DNA from: Ampullaceana balthica
Taxonomy: Eukaryota; Mollusca; Gastropoda; Lymnaeidae
NCBI GenBank assembly: GCA_944989445.1
Contig: CALYLW010000340.1
Location: 116,478 to 180,477 of the forward strand
Reading direction: 5' to 3'
Length of the DNA stretch: 64,000 nucleotides
Below, piece by piece: positions 50,466 through 61,108 of the stretch (position 1 is its first letter; each line of letters begins with the position of its first letter). Position numbers and translations under genes: made by a program. Below the pieces are notes generated by a model, which was not told where the DNA came from, searched no databases, and was given only the letters and a program-made list of their open reading frames with translations.

Positions 50466-53400
50466 CTGGGGAATATACCAGATGATTTTTTAAAAGAAAA
50501 GCTTTTTTGTTATTCTTATTTATCTTTAACTACTTAGTCTAAACGTTATTAAAATTTTAGTTCCCGTAGTTAATATTGATTACTGGATACCATTTTAACA
50601 GTCTCTAGTCAGAGCCATCTTTACACCATTTTGGGCCGCCGGGCAAAGAAATAGTGTTGGGCCCCGTAGGAATAAAAAAATAAATATACATAAAATATAT
50701 ATAAATAAACATATTCCCATGAGGCCCCTATGCTCGTGGGCTCCCGGGCAAATGCCCAACGGGCCTATGCGTTAAGACGGCCCTATCTCTAGTCAATCAT
50801 AATGTCACTCACCTATATGCTGCATTATTTTATTCCACAAAATTAATTTTACCTATATTTTAGTAAGAATATTTTTAACTAAATTACTTTCTGATGGTTG
50901 GCTATTGATAGTTTTAAAGTTAAAAGTTGTATTAATTTATTACCACAATGTTCCAAATTTAATTGGAGGGATTCACTTAACTTTTAATGTTGATGAAAAT
51001 GCAATTAATAAAATCATAGATTAAATTTAAAGTTTAAAAAAAAAGTTTTCTTCAGCGTCAGTTACTAGATACCTGACACTTACCTGGCAAGTATCGACAC
51101 CGCCAAGTCTATTTCCAGCACAGATGAGTCCCTGTGCATAAGAGCCCATGTAATATTGACAGAGTTGTCTGTTTATGATTGGCAAGTTCACCTCGCGTAA
51201 CGTATCAGGTGTCCTTTCATCACCTGAAACATCACCCTAAGAAATTATACCCAAGATACTCTATACTGTTGATATTGTATCACTGAAATCAGATCAAAAT
51301 ACTTTTTGCATACATAACTACAAAACATTGATTTTTATCAAAAAATGCGTTGGAAAGTGCTTGACAAAACATTGGAAATACAAATTTAATAATATTTATT
51401 TAATTTACATTTTTAAATTAAAATTTACCATTAAATAAAATTTAACTTCGAAAAGTATTTAAATTTGGCTTCGATGTCCTTTTAAAAAAAAACTCCGCTT
51501 TGACCTGAACCAAATACGTTTAGATTAAAGAATAAAAGTCAAATACTGTACTAGCAAAATTACAAGATTACATACATGCAATTAAAATGAAAAAAAAAGA
51601 TTTCGTTAAAAATTTCTTGCTCAATTAGACTGTGGTGCAAATGTGAATGTAATCGAAGTGATACATTTTTCTTTTATTCATTCAATAGTGTTATTGACAT
51701 AGAATAAATATATGAGAATGTGTGTCACTGTCACGTAAATTATGTAGTCAGGTAGATTTCTTGCAGACAGAAAGATTGATTGGTCAGTAAATTGATGAAA
51801 GATGTGAAATAAAAATTCCATTCTACATGCCCTTTGTCCCTCACCGGGATATTAAATGACATCAGTTTGTCAAAGTTCACATCTGACAATCCCCACCTAG
51901 GAAGGGTGTCTTTTTGAGTATACTAATAGATGATATATACAGATTAGTTTAATAAATTCAGTTGTTATTTTCTTATCGTGAATTATAGGAGCTTATGGAA
52001 AAAAAAGCCTAGCTTTAATGTTAGATATCTTAGTTTTGTCAGTTTAAAATAGCAATATTTTATTCATTTGTTGAGTGTATAATGAATCTAAAAAATACTT
52101 AGATCCTATCCTAATGCTCTGATTACACAAGACAATTGTTATAAAATAAAACATCACTAAACACCTAATAAAGCATTAAGAATAAAGTATTTAGAAACCA
52201 CTCATATCAAAGTTACTGGCCTTCACTTAAAGCTCCCCATCCAGTAGCGACACAAACTTGACCACTAAAATCTTCATTTGGGTCAGGGAGGCAGACATGT
52301 TGTATGTTCCTGTCAGCTAAGTTGACCGGTCGATCTAACTTAATCAAGGCAATGTCATTTCTTTCATTCTTTACGTAGCTGATGAATGTATTTGGAATAC
52401 AAATTTAGGAAACATTTGGAAGTTCAGGGGCAGGAATAGAGTTTTGGCATTTCAGGAGTGGTATAATATGTGTTAACAGGAGGGGGTGGGGTCAAAAATA
52501 GTTTTTAGCAGGTAGCTTACCCGTCGTGCGTTGCAACGATCTCTTTAAAAATGAATAAATTGAAAGAAACCAAAGATTGGTATGTTTTAAAAGAATTATG
52601 CCATAAACCTTTGGGGAAGTGAGCAAAAAAAAAGTCCAAGTTTAATAGCAAACTGTTAAATAAATTGATAATTAAAAAGCTTACAAAAGGAAAAACGATA
52701 TTAAGAGGCCCAGCCAAAAAATGAGTGATAATTTATTTTTTATTGCCATTCTACTAAAGATAAATTTCTCAATATCGTGTAAAATTGAATGGGGAATTAA
52801 ATTGTTACCGTGCAGTAAAAATGACATTTGGGGTCCCCAGCTCCGAGGGAATGGACATTAGGAGTTCAGTGCCCTATAGTATATATTATAGGTTCTTAAC
52901 TTTTTATATCCTAACTTTAGTCAAAATCCATTTATTTTCTCATTATATAACGGTTAAACTAATTTTAATATAGCTAATATAGTGAATAAAACTACATAAA
53001 GGGGCCCCGGGCCTATTCGCTGCGAGATGTCAATTTCAAAAACCTTTACATTTCAATTCAGTTTCATCATGGATATATTTATCAAGATCGTTAAAAAGTG
53101 AATGGCAAAAATATCTTAAACATATATGAAAAAAGACATTTGGTGCCCTCCGTCACCGAAGAAAATGTCATTAGTAGTTCAAAAACCTTGAGTATTTTAA
53201 TATGGGCTACCAAGTTTTTTATACAAAATTTGGTTAAGATCCAATCATTTACTCAGTAGCTAACGCATAAACTAATTTTTATATAGTTCGTATAAGCAAA
53301 AAACAAAACGACAGTAATGGCCAGAGGGCCCAGTTATTGCAAGAAATAAAGTGCGAAACACATGTTCATCTGAATAAATTTCAAAATGCATAAATTTATT

Positions 53401-55978
53401 TATATTTCTCAATATTGGTAATATTTGACTGTGCGATAAAATATTAAACACACATTTTGGGCACCCTGCCCCGAGGAAAAGAAAATTACGAGTTCAGTGC
53501 CCTTTAGTAAAATTTCTCATTATGGGCCCCCGGCGCCCGATGAGTGTTAAATTTTGAAAAAAAAGTAGCCTATTTCTATCCCGGGAGCGTACTCAAAAGT
53601 CTCCAAAAGTTTCATGGCGATCGGATGAATAGTTTAGTCAGCTATAACAGACATGCATGCATACATACATACATACATACATACATACATACATACATAC
53701 ATACATACATACATACATACATACATACATACATACATACATACATACATACATACATACATACATACATACATACATACATACATACATACATACATAC
53801 ATACATACATACATACATACATACATACATACATACATACATACATACATACATACAAACGAACTTAAGGGCCCCAGGGCCCATTCGGTGCAAGATATAA
53901 AGTTCAAAACACCTGTTCATTTCAATCTGTATAATAATGGATACATGTGTCATTAGTTGTCAATATGTTAATAATTGAATGGTGAATACAATCTTACACG
54001 TTTAAGAAAAAGAACTTTTTGGGCCTCCAGCCCCGAAGGAATGACTATTAGGAGTTCAGTTCCCTTTAGTGTTTTAATATTGGCTATCAAATTTTTATAT
54101 ACAAAGTTTGGTTAAGATCCATCAATTTACACAGTAGCTAGCGCTGAAACTAAATTTTATATAGCTCATATAAGCAAAAAATGACATTATGGGCCCCTGG
54201 CGCCCCATGAGTGATAAATTTAGAAAAAAAGTTGCCAGTCTCCAAAAGTTTCATGATGATCGGATGAATGGTTTAGTCAGCTATAAAGGACATGCACACA
54301 GACATACATTGATTTTTATATATATATAGATTAGCAAAAACGACATTAAGGGCCCCCGGGCCCAATCGGTGCAGAGAATAACTTTAAAATACCTGTTCAT
54401 TTCAATCTGGATCATGATAGATATATTAGTCAATGCTTTTCTAGATCGTGTAAATCATAACGGAAATAAAGTATTTAACGCTTAGAAAAAAAAAGATTTT
54501 GGGCCCCCGGCCCCGAAGTAACGGACATTAGGAGTTCAATGCCATATGGTACTTTAATATAGCCTATCACGTTGTTATGTACCAAGTTTGGTCAAGATCC
54601 ATTCATTTTCCAAGCAGCTAAGCCCTAAACTAATTTTTATATAGTTCATATAAGAAAAGGCTCTCATTATGGGGCCCCCGGCACCCCATGAGTATTAAAT
54701 TTTGAAAAAAAGTAGCCTATTTCCATCCCGGGATTGTACCCAAAAGTCTCCAAAAGTTTCATGGTGATCGGATGAATGGTTTAGTCAGCTATAACAGACA
54801 TGCATACATACATACATACATACATACATACATACATACATACATACATACATACATACATACATACATACATACATACATACATACATACATACATACA
54901 TACATACATACATACATACATACATACATACATACATACATACATACATACATACATACATTGATTTTTATATATATATATTATTTTAGTTTTTTCATTA
55001 GTTCCTGCTTTAGATCATTTTCTTTGAAACGGTGCTGAGATTATACCATTAAGACAATAAGTTGTCTTACAAGAACCATATATGTTTCGTATTTTCTTGA
55101 ACAGTGAATCCAAAAATTTAAAAAGAAATTACGTTAACAAATAGTCAACTCCTTACTCTGCGTGGGTGTAGATACCTAGGGCTTTGTGGTAAAGACTTCC
55201 AGAGAATGAGGAACTGCTGGTACTACCAACTACCACACTGAACATGTTGACTGTCACTTGGCCCATTCTATCAGAAGAAACATTGAACACTTTTTAAATG
55301 AAATGATGCTACCTTGAAATAATTTTAAAGAAAGGTCAATTCAAGACTGCTTGGAAGAGAATTTAATTACTATTGGCAACTTCTGTGCGTGTAAAAAGAA
55401 CTTATCTGAAGGGTAAAATGAAAAGCCTGAGTTAACTTGGCTGGATGTTATCAACCATGGTTACCTATTTTGTTATAGTTATAGACTAGAGCTACCAAGA
55501 TTAGTATTTGATTTTGAGGTGCCTACTTACGGCAATCTGGGACGAGTTTCAATGCAGAGTTATAAAGTATAAAATAAAATAAAGCAACATTTTTACAAAA
55601 GTTTTTATACGACGAGAACTTAATATAGTGTTCTACAATGTGTACTTTTCCCTAAAATATAGTCTGCTTCCAACTGGAAACACACATATATCATATATAC
55701 ACATTTAATATTTTTTATAATATTGTGGGTTAGCTCGAAACTGCCTTGAGTATATAATATAATACCACAACCACTGAAAGGTCCATTTGTGGGAACTTAT
55801 GCAACAAAACTAATTCTCTCAGACATATTTTTAATGAATTTCAAATCAATGAAAAAAATATGTTAAAAGTATTATTATTGTAATCTTACTCTTTGATGCA
55901 ATGTGCTGCTGTAAGAACCCACTGGTCCGAGATAAGGGAACCTCCACAAACATGTTCATCAACAAGTCTTAATGATAC
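50304..55978 (-). CDS. Trypsin-like serine protease (S1 family), five exons, 5' exon not found
   Basis: Exons 55978-55890, 55237-55157, 52378-52217, 51213-51084 and 50465-50304 (minus strand) join in phase into about 207 residues. They hold [17 protein letters not shown] (catalytic His57), [17 protein letters not shown] (Asp102), [15 protein letters not shown], and [11 protein letters not shown] (Ser195). Asp six residues before Ser195 (position 189), with the SHG and GFYTEV glycines, predicts cleavage after Arg/Lys. The activation-site IVGG, signal peptide and propeptide are missing and must lie above 55978. Paired cysteines typical of chymotrypsin-fold proteases are present. It is probably a secreted digestive or defence protease; that role is inferred. 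Intron 3 holds Helentron-like elements with ACAT arrays. No inactivating change is seen. Confidence 0.9.
50610..50785. mobile_element. hAT-type MITE with 8 bp target duplication
   Basis: The termini CAGAGCCATCTTTACACCAT and (complement) TAGGGCCGTCTTAACGCAT are imperfect inverted repeats. The direct repeat TCTCTAGT flanks them (50602-50609 and 50786-50793). The 176 bp interior is rich in gggcc and gcccaac words, with no coding. An 8 bp duplication with YAG-type ends fits hAT. It lies in the intron between the last two protease exons. Confidence 0.8.
51084..51213 (-). CDS. Trypsin-like exon with [12 protein letters not shown] and the Asp189 segment
   Basis: The first base completes a Gln codon, then [37 protein letters not shown] and GVDTCQ. 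The donor is cag|gtaagt. The acceptor gatgaaag|g was chosen because it alone keeps the phase and gives the usual SEG.TPDTL join. A reading from an acceptor farther out (51236) breaks the frame with the preceding exon. Confidence 0.87.
52217..52378 (-). CDS. Trypsin-like exon with catalytic Asp
   Basis: Reads [20 protein letters not shown], then [19 protein letters not shown] and [14 protein letters not shown]. The NDIALIKL block carries Asp102. The acceptor is acattcatcag; the donor ggcca|gtaact is phase 2. Confidence 0.9.
53658..53857 (+). repeat. (ACAT)n microsatellite, about 200 bp
   Basis: An almost perfect run of about 50 ACAT units. Open frames in several registers on both strands (YIHT / VCMY repeats) are artefacts. 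Confidence 0.97.
54803..54961 (+). repeat. (ACAT)n microsatellite, about 160 bp
   Basis: About 40 near-perfect ACAT units in the same element context as the array at 53658, preceded by cagctataacagacatgc and followed by ttgatttttatatatatata. Confidence 0.97.
55157..55237 (-). CDS. Trypsin-like exon (VVVGS...ALGIYTHA)
   Basis: One base completes Asp after AAHCIK, then [20 protein letters not shown] and GIYTHA, ending in two bases (GA) before GTAAGG. The acceptor catgttcag keeps phase 2 with both neighbours. Confidence 0.85.
55890..55978 (-). CDS. Trypsin-like exon with catalytic His
   Basis: Reads [20 protein letters not shown] and VLTAAHCIK, ending in two bases (GA) before GTAAGA. The acceptor is aaaaaaaacgcag, phase 0. 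This is the first exon of the gene that I could find. Confidence 0.9.
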
Positions 55979-56799
55979 CTGCGTTTTTTTTATTTATTTT
56001 TTTATTTTTATTAGAGAGAGAGAGATAGGATATTAATTTGATACGCTTTTATAAAATTCGCAAACTTTCAAAGAATGTCTTCATTATACAACAATATTAA
56101 TACTGCTGAATAACCCCTTGGATACGGTCTTTAACATTTTATCCCATAAATTATTTGATGTTTGGAAAAAGATATAAGGCACATACTGATAGTAAGGTTT
56201 TGACCATTGTTTATGTAATATGCAAATTAGAGCATGTGTACATATGTTCACACCGTGTCTCAATTAAATAAACAAAAATAAATCATGCAATAGGAACATT
56301 ACAATAATTTCAGGACATCAATAAAATTATAAATAAAAATCAATGTTTTATTATTTCAATTAGTTATAAATATTGTTAAAAACATTTAACATAATATTGA
56401 AATTTATTTAACAGCATAATATGGGGAAAAAATGATTAAATGTAAAGATATTAGTATTAGTTGAGTCATGTTCATTGGGAACATTTTCTGTCACTATTGT
56501 AACACAGAAAAAGATTACACTTCGTACATTTAAACCTACTTCACGTTTTAAAATTTATATTCTTCAAATTTTCAACTTTGGCCTAACTCTTAAATATAGT
56601 TGAGAAAATTACCTAACTGATCATTTCTAACCTCTGAAATTATACTTTCTCACTCAAATATGTATTTAATTCAGGTGGTAAGTGCACTCAGTCAACAAAA
56701 ACTGCAGATACTTTCGGTCTAACGACAGGTCGGCAAAGTTGAAGTGTAGCCAAGTAAGCTTATATCAACATGTTCGCTACCTCCCTTTTTAAGAAGATC

Positions 56800-57795
56800 A
56801 AAAATATTATTTAGAGGAATCTCTATGAACTTCAAAGTCACCATACTCTAAAGATGAACTTAAAAGTGCACAAAGTCTACAAAATGAAATATACAAACTG
56901 GCCATATATTTTTTTAGCGTTAATCCTGTACTACTTATTAGAAAATCCATTTCTTCTACTTTACACATAAAGTCATTATAGACCTGCATGCACTTCGGCC
57001 TGTCAACAAAAATAAAATCCTTGCAACTTTCACCTCATTGTCGAATTTGTCCAACCATCAGACCATACAAATATATCATTCTGCTTTAATTTTACAGTCA
57101 ATTGATACACAGCAATGTTTTTTAAGGTCTTTTTCTGATTTCAGAACACATCACATCAATCGTTTGGATTTCATAATACCTAAAGAAGATTTATTACTTT
57201 TAAAAAAAATTGTTTAATAACTTAATTTAAAATAGTCTAAGCAAAAAAGGATTCATCTGCTTTTCAACACAATTAAATTCCTCTCTGGGCAGCTGTAAGC
57301 AACGTGCCCTTATTGCCTCGATGATGGGTAGAGTTATCTAGATTACATTTTGCCGAGGTACATCTGCTGTAAAATTGTGTAATTTGTTTCGAAGCAGCAT
57401 ATATCGATTCACAGGCATGATATCTGCAACTGACCTAAGTCTGGTCCCTTTTTGCCAATACATTCTATTCCTTGGAAATAAATAAGTTTATAGTGATAAT
57501 GGTGTTAGCAAATAAATGTTGAATCACCTCGGTAGTAGTATTTAAAGTTTTCAATATCAAGTTTATCTTGCCTGGTTGCCTCAGGATTAAACGGTTGTCT
57601 ATTTAATTGAGGAATCAGCTCCTGGTGAGCTGGTGTCGTCTTCATCAATCAAGATAACGTTACTTTAGGCTCATCATTAACACCGCTGAACATTTCATTA
57701 CTTGAGTCATCTCTGTCATATGATTCTGAGAGGTCAAATTCTGAATCATCGAGGTGATCTCAAACATAGTCAACAGCAAGAAGATGCCTTTGTCA
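56800..57795 (-). pseudogene. piggyBac-type transposase pseudogene
   Basis: From right to left on the - strand: an acidic N-terminal part (57790-57690; DDSEFDLSESYDRDDSSNEM), a linker reading PQLNRQPFNPEATRQDK, then MYWQKGTRLRSVADIMPVNR and YMLLRNKLHNF (57470-57390). An IIEAIRARCLQLPREEFN stretch leads to VEKQMNPF, where functional relatives have DEQM.PF, so the catalytic Asp is not visible. A deleted middle follows. The end reads VDRPKCMQVYNDFMCKVEEM then DFLISSTGL (about 57000-56930), matching the VDRP..V..YN..MGGVD..D block with Cys-Lys in place of the usual Gly-Gly. Stops and deletions make it inactive. It lies upstream of the protease exons found. Confidence 0.75.
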
Positions 57796-58108
57796 TTGCT
57801 GTCTACCTGCAAGAAAATTATAAAAATAATAAAATAACATTGACTGTAAATGATCTAATAACAATGACACGCATTCAAGGTTGAAATCTCATTCTCAATA
57901 AATAAAAAACAACTTTTTTTTTACTTGTTGGATTTATTATATGATCAATAACATTACTATGAATATTTAATTATTTAATTCACATTTTTAATATTATAAG
58001 AAAGTTTGGTATAGTTAATTTGAAAAAAAAATTTAATAAAAAAATTCACTATTATTACTAACTTCAAAACTTATAACCTATTATCGACTTTACTCATGTC
58101 AAACTAAA

Positions 58109-59020
58109 TTATCGTTTGCGTGGCCAAGATGGCGCTAGTCATTTCCGGCGGCCATCGTTGTTACTAAGGCACGTGACCCCGGAAAGTAGTGCAAACCATT
58201 GGAATTTAGAGGGTTAGGGGGAACAGGGATTCTCAAATGTGTAGCTTTTTTAGAAATATGACAATTTTGGAAAACAGCAAAAATGCTACTAAAAAAATTA
58301 CAGCTTTGGGGATTCTTAAATTATAGGCTATTTTAGCAGCCTGCCAATTTTGGAAAACAGCGAAAAACATGAAGAAAAAAAATGATACTCACTGTTCGTA
58401 CGCCTGAATCACAAAAATTGGAAGGCCGGGAAGGGTACACTTTTTAAAAACTATAAAGCTAAACCTAACCATAACCCTAAAATTACATAGCTAAACCTAA
58501 CCCTAAACCTAAAATTATATAGCTAAACCTAACCCTGACACTTCCAGTTTGAAAAATTCACCTTCCTTTTTGAACAATTTTACACAAAAATTAAGAAAAA
58601 GAAAACTTTCAACCGCGATGCTACTGCACCCGGAATTTCAACGAAAAGAATTTTCGCGGGCTGTTGTGCATCTACATGCGCATCATAGCATATAGTGCCG
58701 CAATTAACGAGTTTCATAATTGCTATAGGGGAGTGGAGACCACTCCCCTTCAACCCCACCCCTTTTCTTTTCATTAATTGTTTATAAAAATACAAATGGG
58801 GAGGGTGAACCTCCCAATACCCCACCCCTTTAATTCTCTATGACAAGTGACGAGTATGAAGACCAACAGACAAGATACATTGCAAGGGGAGGCAATAGAG
58901 TAAAATAAAAGGGCAAGGGGAGGTAATCCAGGAAAAACAAAAATGTAACGTGTGTATAGCAACCGTAGCGTTGAAGTGACGTCACTATCCCGGCCGCCAT
59001 TTTGGCCACGGAAACGATAA
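58109..59020. mobile_element. Possible short DNA element with 26 bp inverted termini
   Basis: TTATCGTTTGCGTGGCCAAG plus atggcg at 58109-58134 is mirrored by 58995-59020 with two mismatches. The 0.9 kb between them contains a CTAACCCTAAA-type minisatellite and C/G-rich short frames but no transposase. No target duplication was found, so it could also be two oppositely placed regulatory-like sequences. Confidence 0.45.
58455..58545 (+). repeat. Minisatellite of CTAAACCTAACCCTAAA units
   Basis: About three units of agctaaacctaaccctaaac plus ctaaaattatat. The CTAACCCTAA core looks telomere-like, but the unit is longer and the array is short and internal. Confidence 0.75.
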
Positions 59021-59038
59021 CCAGCCCAGTGTACATAT

Positions 59039-59457
59039 GGGGCCGTCCATAAATGACGCCGCGCACCTAGAGGGCAGGGGGGGTCCCCACATTTGTGACG
59101 ATGCGTGACGAAGGGAGGAGTGTTTGAGAAATGTGTCGTCACATCAAAAATCGCAACTTTAAATAAAAATTTCACAGAAATAGTTGATTTCTTACACTTT
59201 ACTTTATGACGTTTTACATAGCTTCACGCATGTTACGATATTATGAGTGCAATCTTAAATCCATACTTAAATGACCAAAAAGGGATTTGAGACATGCTCT
59301 TTTTCAAACAGAAAATACAGCTTTTAGTGGGGGGGGGGTCCAAAGCTTTGAGACGTCATATTGGTGAAAAGGGGGGGGGTCTAAGTTTTTGTGACGACGC
59401 GTGACAAGGGAGTGAAAAATCGGCCAAAATCGCGTGATGTCATTTATGGACGGCCCC
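59039..59457. mobile_element. MITE of the GGGGCCGTCCATAAA family, copy 3 (with TAT duplication)
   Basis: GGGGCCGTCCATAAATGACG at the left is inverted at the right (cgtgatgtcatttatggacggcccc). TAT flanks both ends (59036-59038 and 59458-59460), supporting a 3 bp target duplication. The 419 bp body repeats gtgacgacgcgtgacaaggg-type phrases. Confidence 0.8.
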
Positions 59458-59460
59458 TAT

Positions 59461-61108
59461 GTGTACATCAGTTTTCAAGAATTATTTTAGGCACCCAAAT
59501 ATTTGTATGAAAATAAAATGTATGCTTTAACCCACAACAACACTTTAGTTATCGAATCAATGTAATTTAAGATATGAATTCAAACTTGAAATTAGAAATA
59601 GATTAATAAAAAAAAACTCACCAGATAGCAGTTTTGAGTCTCCATATTCAGTCAGTGATTCAGTCATAATGTTTTAAAAAACATTAGATGAAAAAGATTT
59701 CCGATTAAAAGATAATTAGTTGTCAGTGTTTTTCGAAAATAGCGAGAAAAAAATAAATTATTTTTAAATAATAAAACAAATGTTGAATTCGTGTGTACAA
59801 ATGTACACATCGTGTCCGAGAGGAATAAGTTATAATATATATAATCCACAAGTGCATCCTATTCTGGTAGGCTCTTAATCAAATCTCTTTTGAGATGGTT
59901 TCCGTTTTTTCTGGGGTTTCAGGTATCTTTAACAAGTTTGGATACGATTCATTCTGAACTATAGAAATCTATTCCGTTTTATGATTGTTATAGTATAAGC
60001 GTGAATTTTAAAAAAAATATTTTGAACTACCCAGAACTTTAAAATCTTTTTATCAATCTTTCAGATAAATGTTATTGTACCCTTTAAATCCTTACTATTA
60101 ATTGTTTCGATAAAAGTTTTAACCTACTTGTCTAATCTAAAACATACCGTATTTTTCGCCCTATAAAACGCACCGGAATATAAGAAGCACCAAATTTTAA
60201 AGGAGGAAAGTCTAGAAGAAAAAAAACAACATTATCTCGACGCTCTCATCTCGGCAATCTTATCTCGACGTTCTGATGTGCGCTCTTTTGACGGGTCAAC
60301 GTTCCGTTTTTTCATTTGAACAATAGCTTTAATTACCGTATATATTCGTTCGCAAGCCGAACTTTTTTGGACATCTAGGGTAAAAAGTTGGGGGTTAGCT
60401 TTCGAGCGGGTCATTAAAGTATTTCTGCATGGATATTGAATATCGGTGTTGCTTTTGTAGATCATCAAGGTCCTTTTCTACATTCTACAAGATTCGACTT
60501 CTCTATTATTAAACATCTGCACTTACCTTATTTAATAATTTTATTTATTTTTATGAACGTTTTAATAAATTGTTTTACACATTTTTTAAACAACAAATTT
60601 TAATGTACGCGCTTTCGTCACTGTTCACCAAAATATTTTTTGTTGAAATACCGGTTTTTCTTGCCTAACAAAGAGCACAAACACAAAGATAGGCAGTGCA
60701 AAGTAAAAAATCATAATGACCAATTTATCTTGTAGTTTAAAAAAAATGTGTACCATTTTGTTTAAGCTGTCCTATTATTTTTGGGGGGTCGGCTTGCAGG
60801 CGGGGTTATACACTTTTAATCAGGGGGTGACACCCAAACCTAACAATTTACTGTGTATGATTTTAAGTTTAAAAAAAGAAGAAGAAAAAAAAGACACGTT
60901 TTTTTCCCCTAAAAAGATATTATGAAATACAATGAAATACGCTAAACGCATAAACTTGTTAATAAAAAATATCTGTTAAAAAGCAATGATAAAACAGTCA
61001 CAACAAATAGAATAAAACAAATTAGGAAAAATATAAAAGAAACAGCCGGACCAGAGGGAGCTGTACGAGGTTTGGAAATATGAGAGGCGGTGTCTTTTAT
61101 TTTAAACT
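59461..61108. other. AT-rich stretch with small transposon-like words
   Basis: No gene is recognised. At 60146-60195 the phrase accgtatttttcgccctata plus aaacgcaccggaatataag resembles a widespread DNA-transposon terminus (ACCGTATTTTTCGG.CTATAAG.CGCACCGG). No partner end was found. Open frames here are short and of simple composition. Confidence 0.4.

Larger units (their letters stand above)
52506..54985 (+). mobile_element. Composite of Helentron-like elements with two ACAT microsatellites
   Basis: The head tagcaggtagcttacccgtc plus gtgcgttgcaacg at 52506 starts a series of GGCCCC-rich units (ggacattaggagttcagtgc, catttactcagtagctaac, aaaagtttcatggcgatcgg). Two units end in TTTAGTCAGCTATAACAGAC followed by long ACAT arrays (53658-53857 and 54803-54961). 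The tail attgatttttatatatatat occurs at 54307 and 54960, marking at least two stacked copies. Microsatellites inside a fixed frame of head and A/T tail recall mini-me/Helentron-associated elements of other invertebrates. It lies in intron 3 of the protease gene. Confidence 0.6.

Noticed and set aside
51214..51236. Extra 23 bases (GDVSGDE) at the start of a protease exon
   Set aside because: An acceptor at 51237 gives attractive residues but breaks phase with the preceding exon; the internal acceptor at 51214 restores both phase and the usual SEG.TPDTL join.
53544..53956. Long open frames over the ACAT arrays on both strands
   Set aside because: They follow automatically from a 4 bp repeat without stop codons; no start context or conserved domain.
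53658..54961. CRISPR-like array
   Set aside because: Four-base simple repeat without unique spacers in a eukaryotic context.
58455..58545. Telomere
   Set aside because: The CTAACCCTAA-like units are few, longer than six bases and internal to the sequence.
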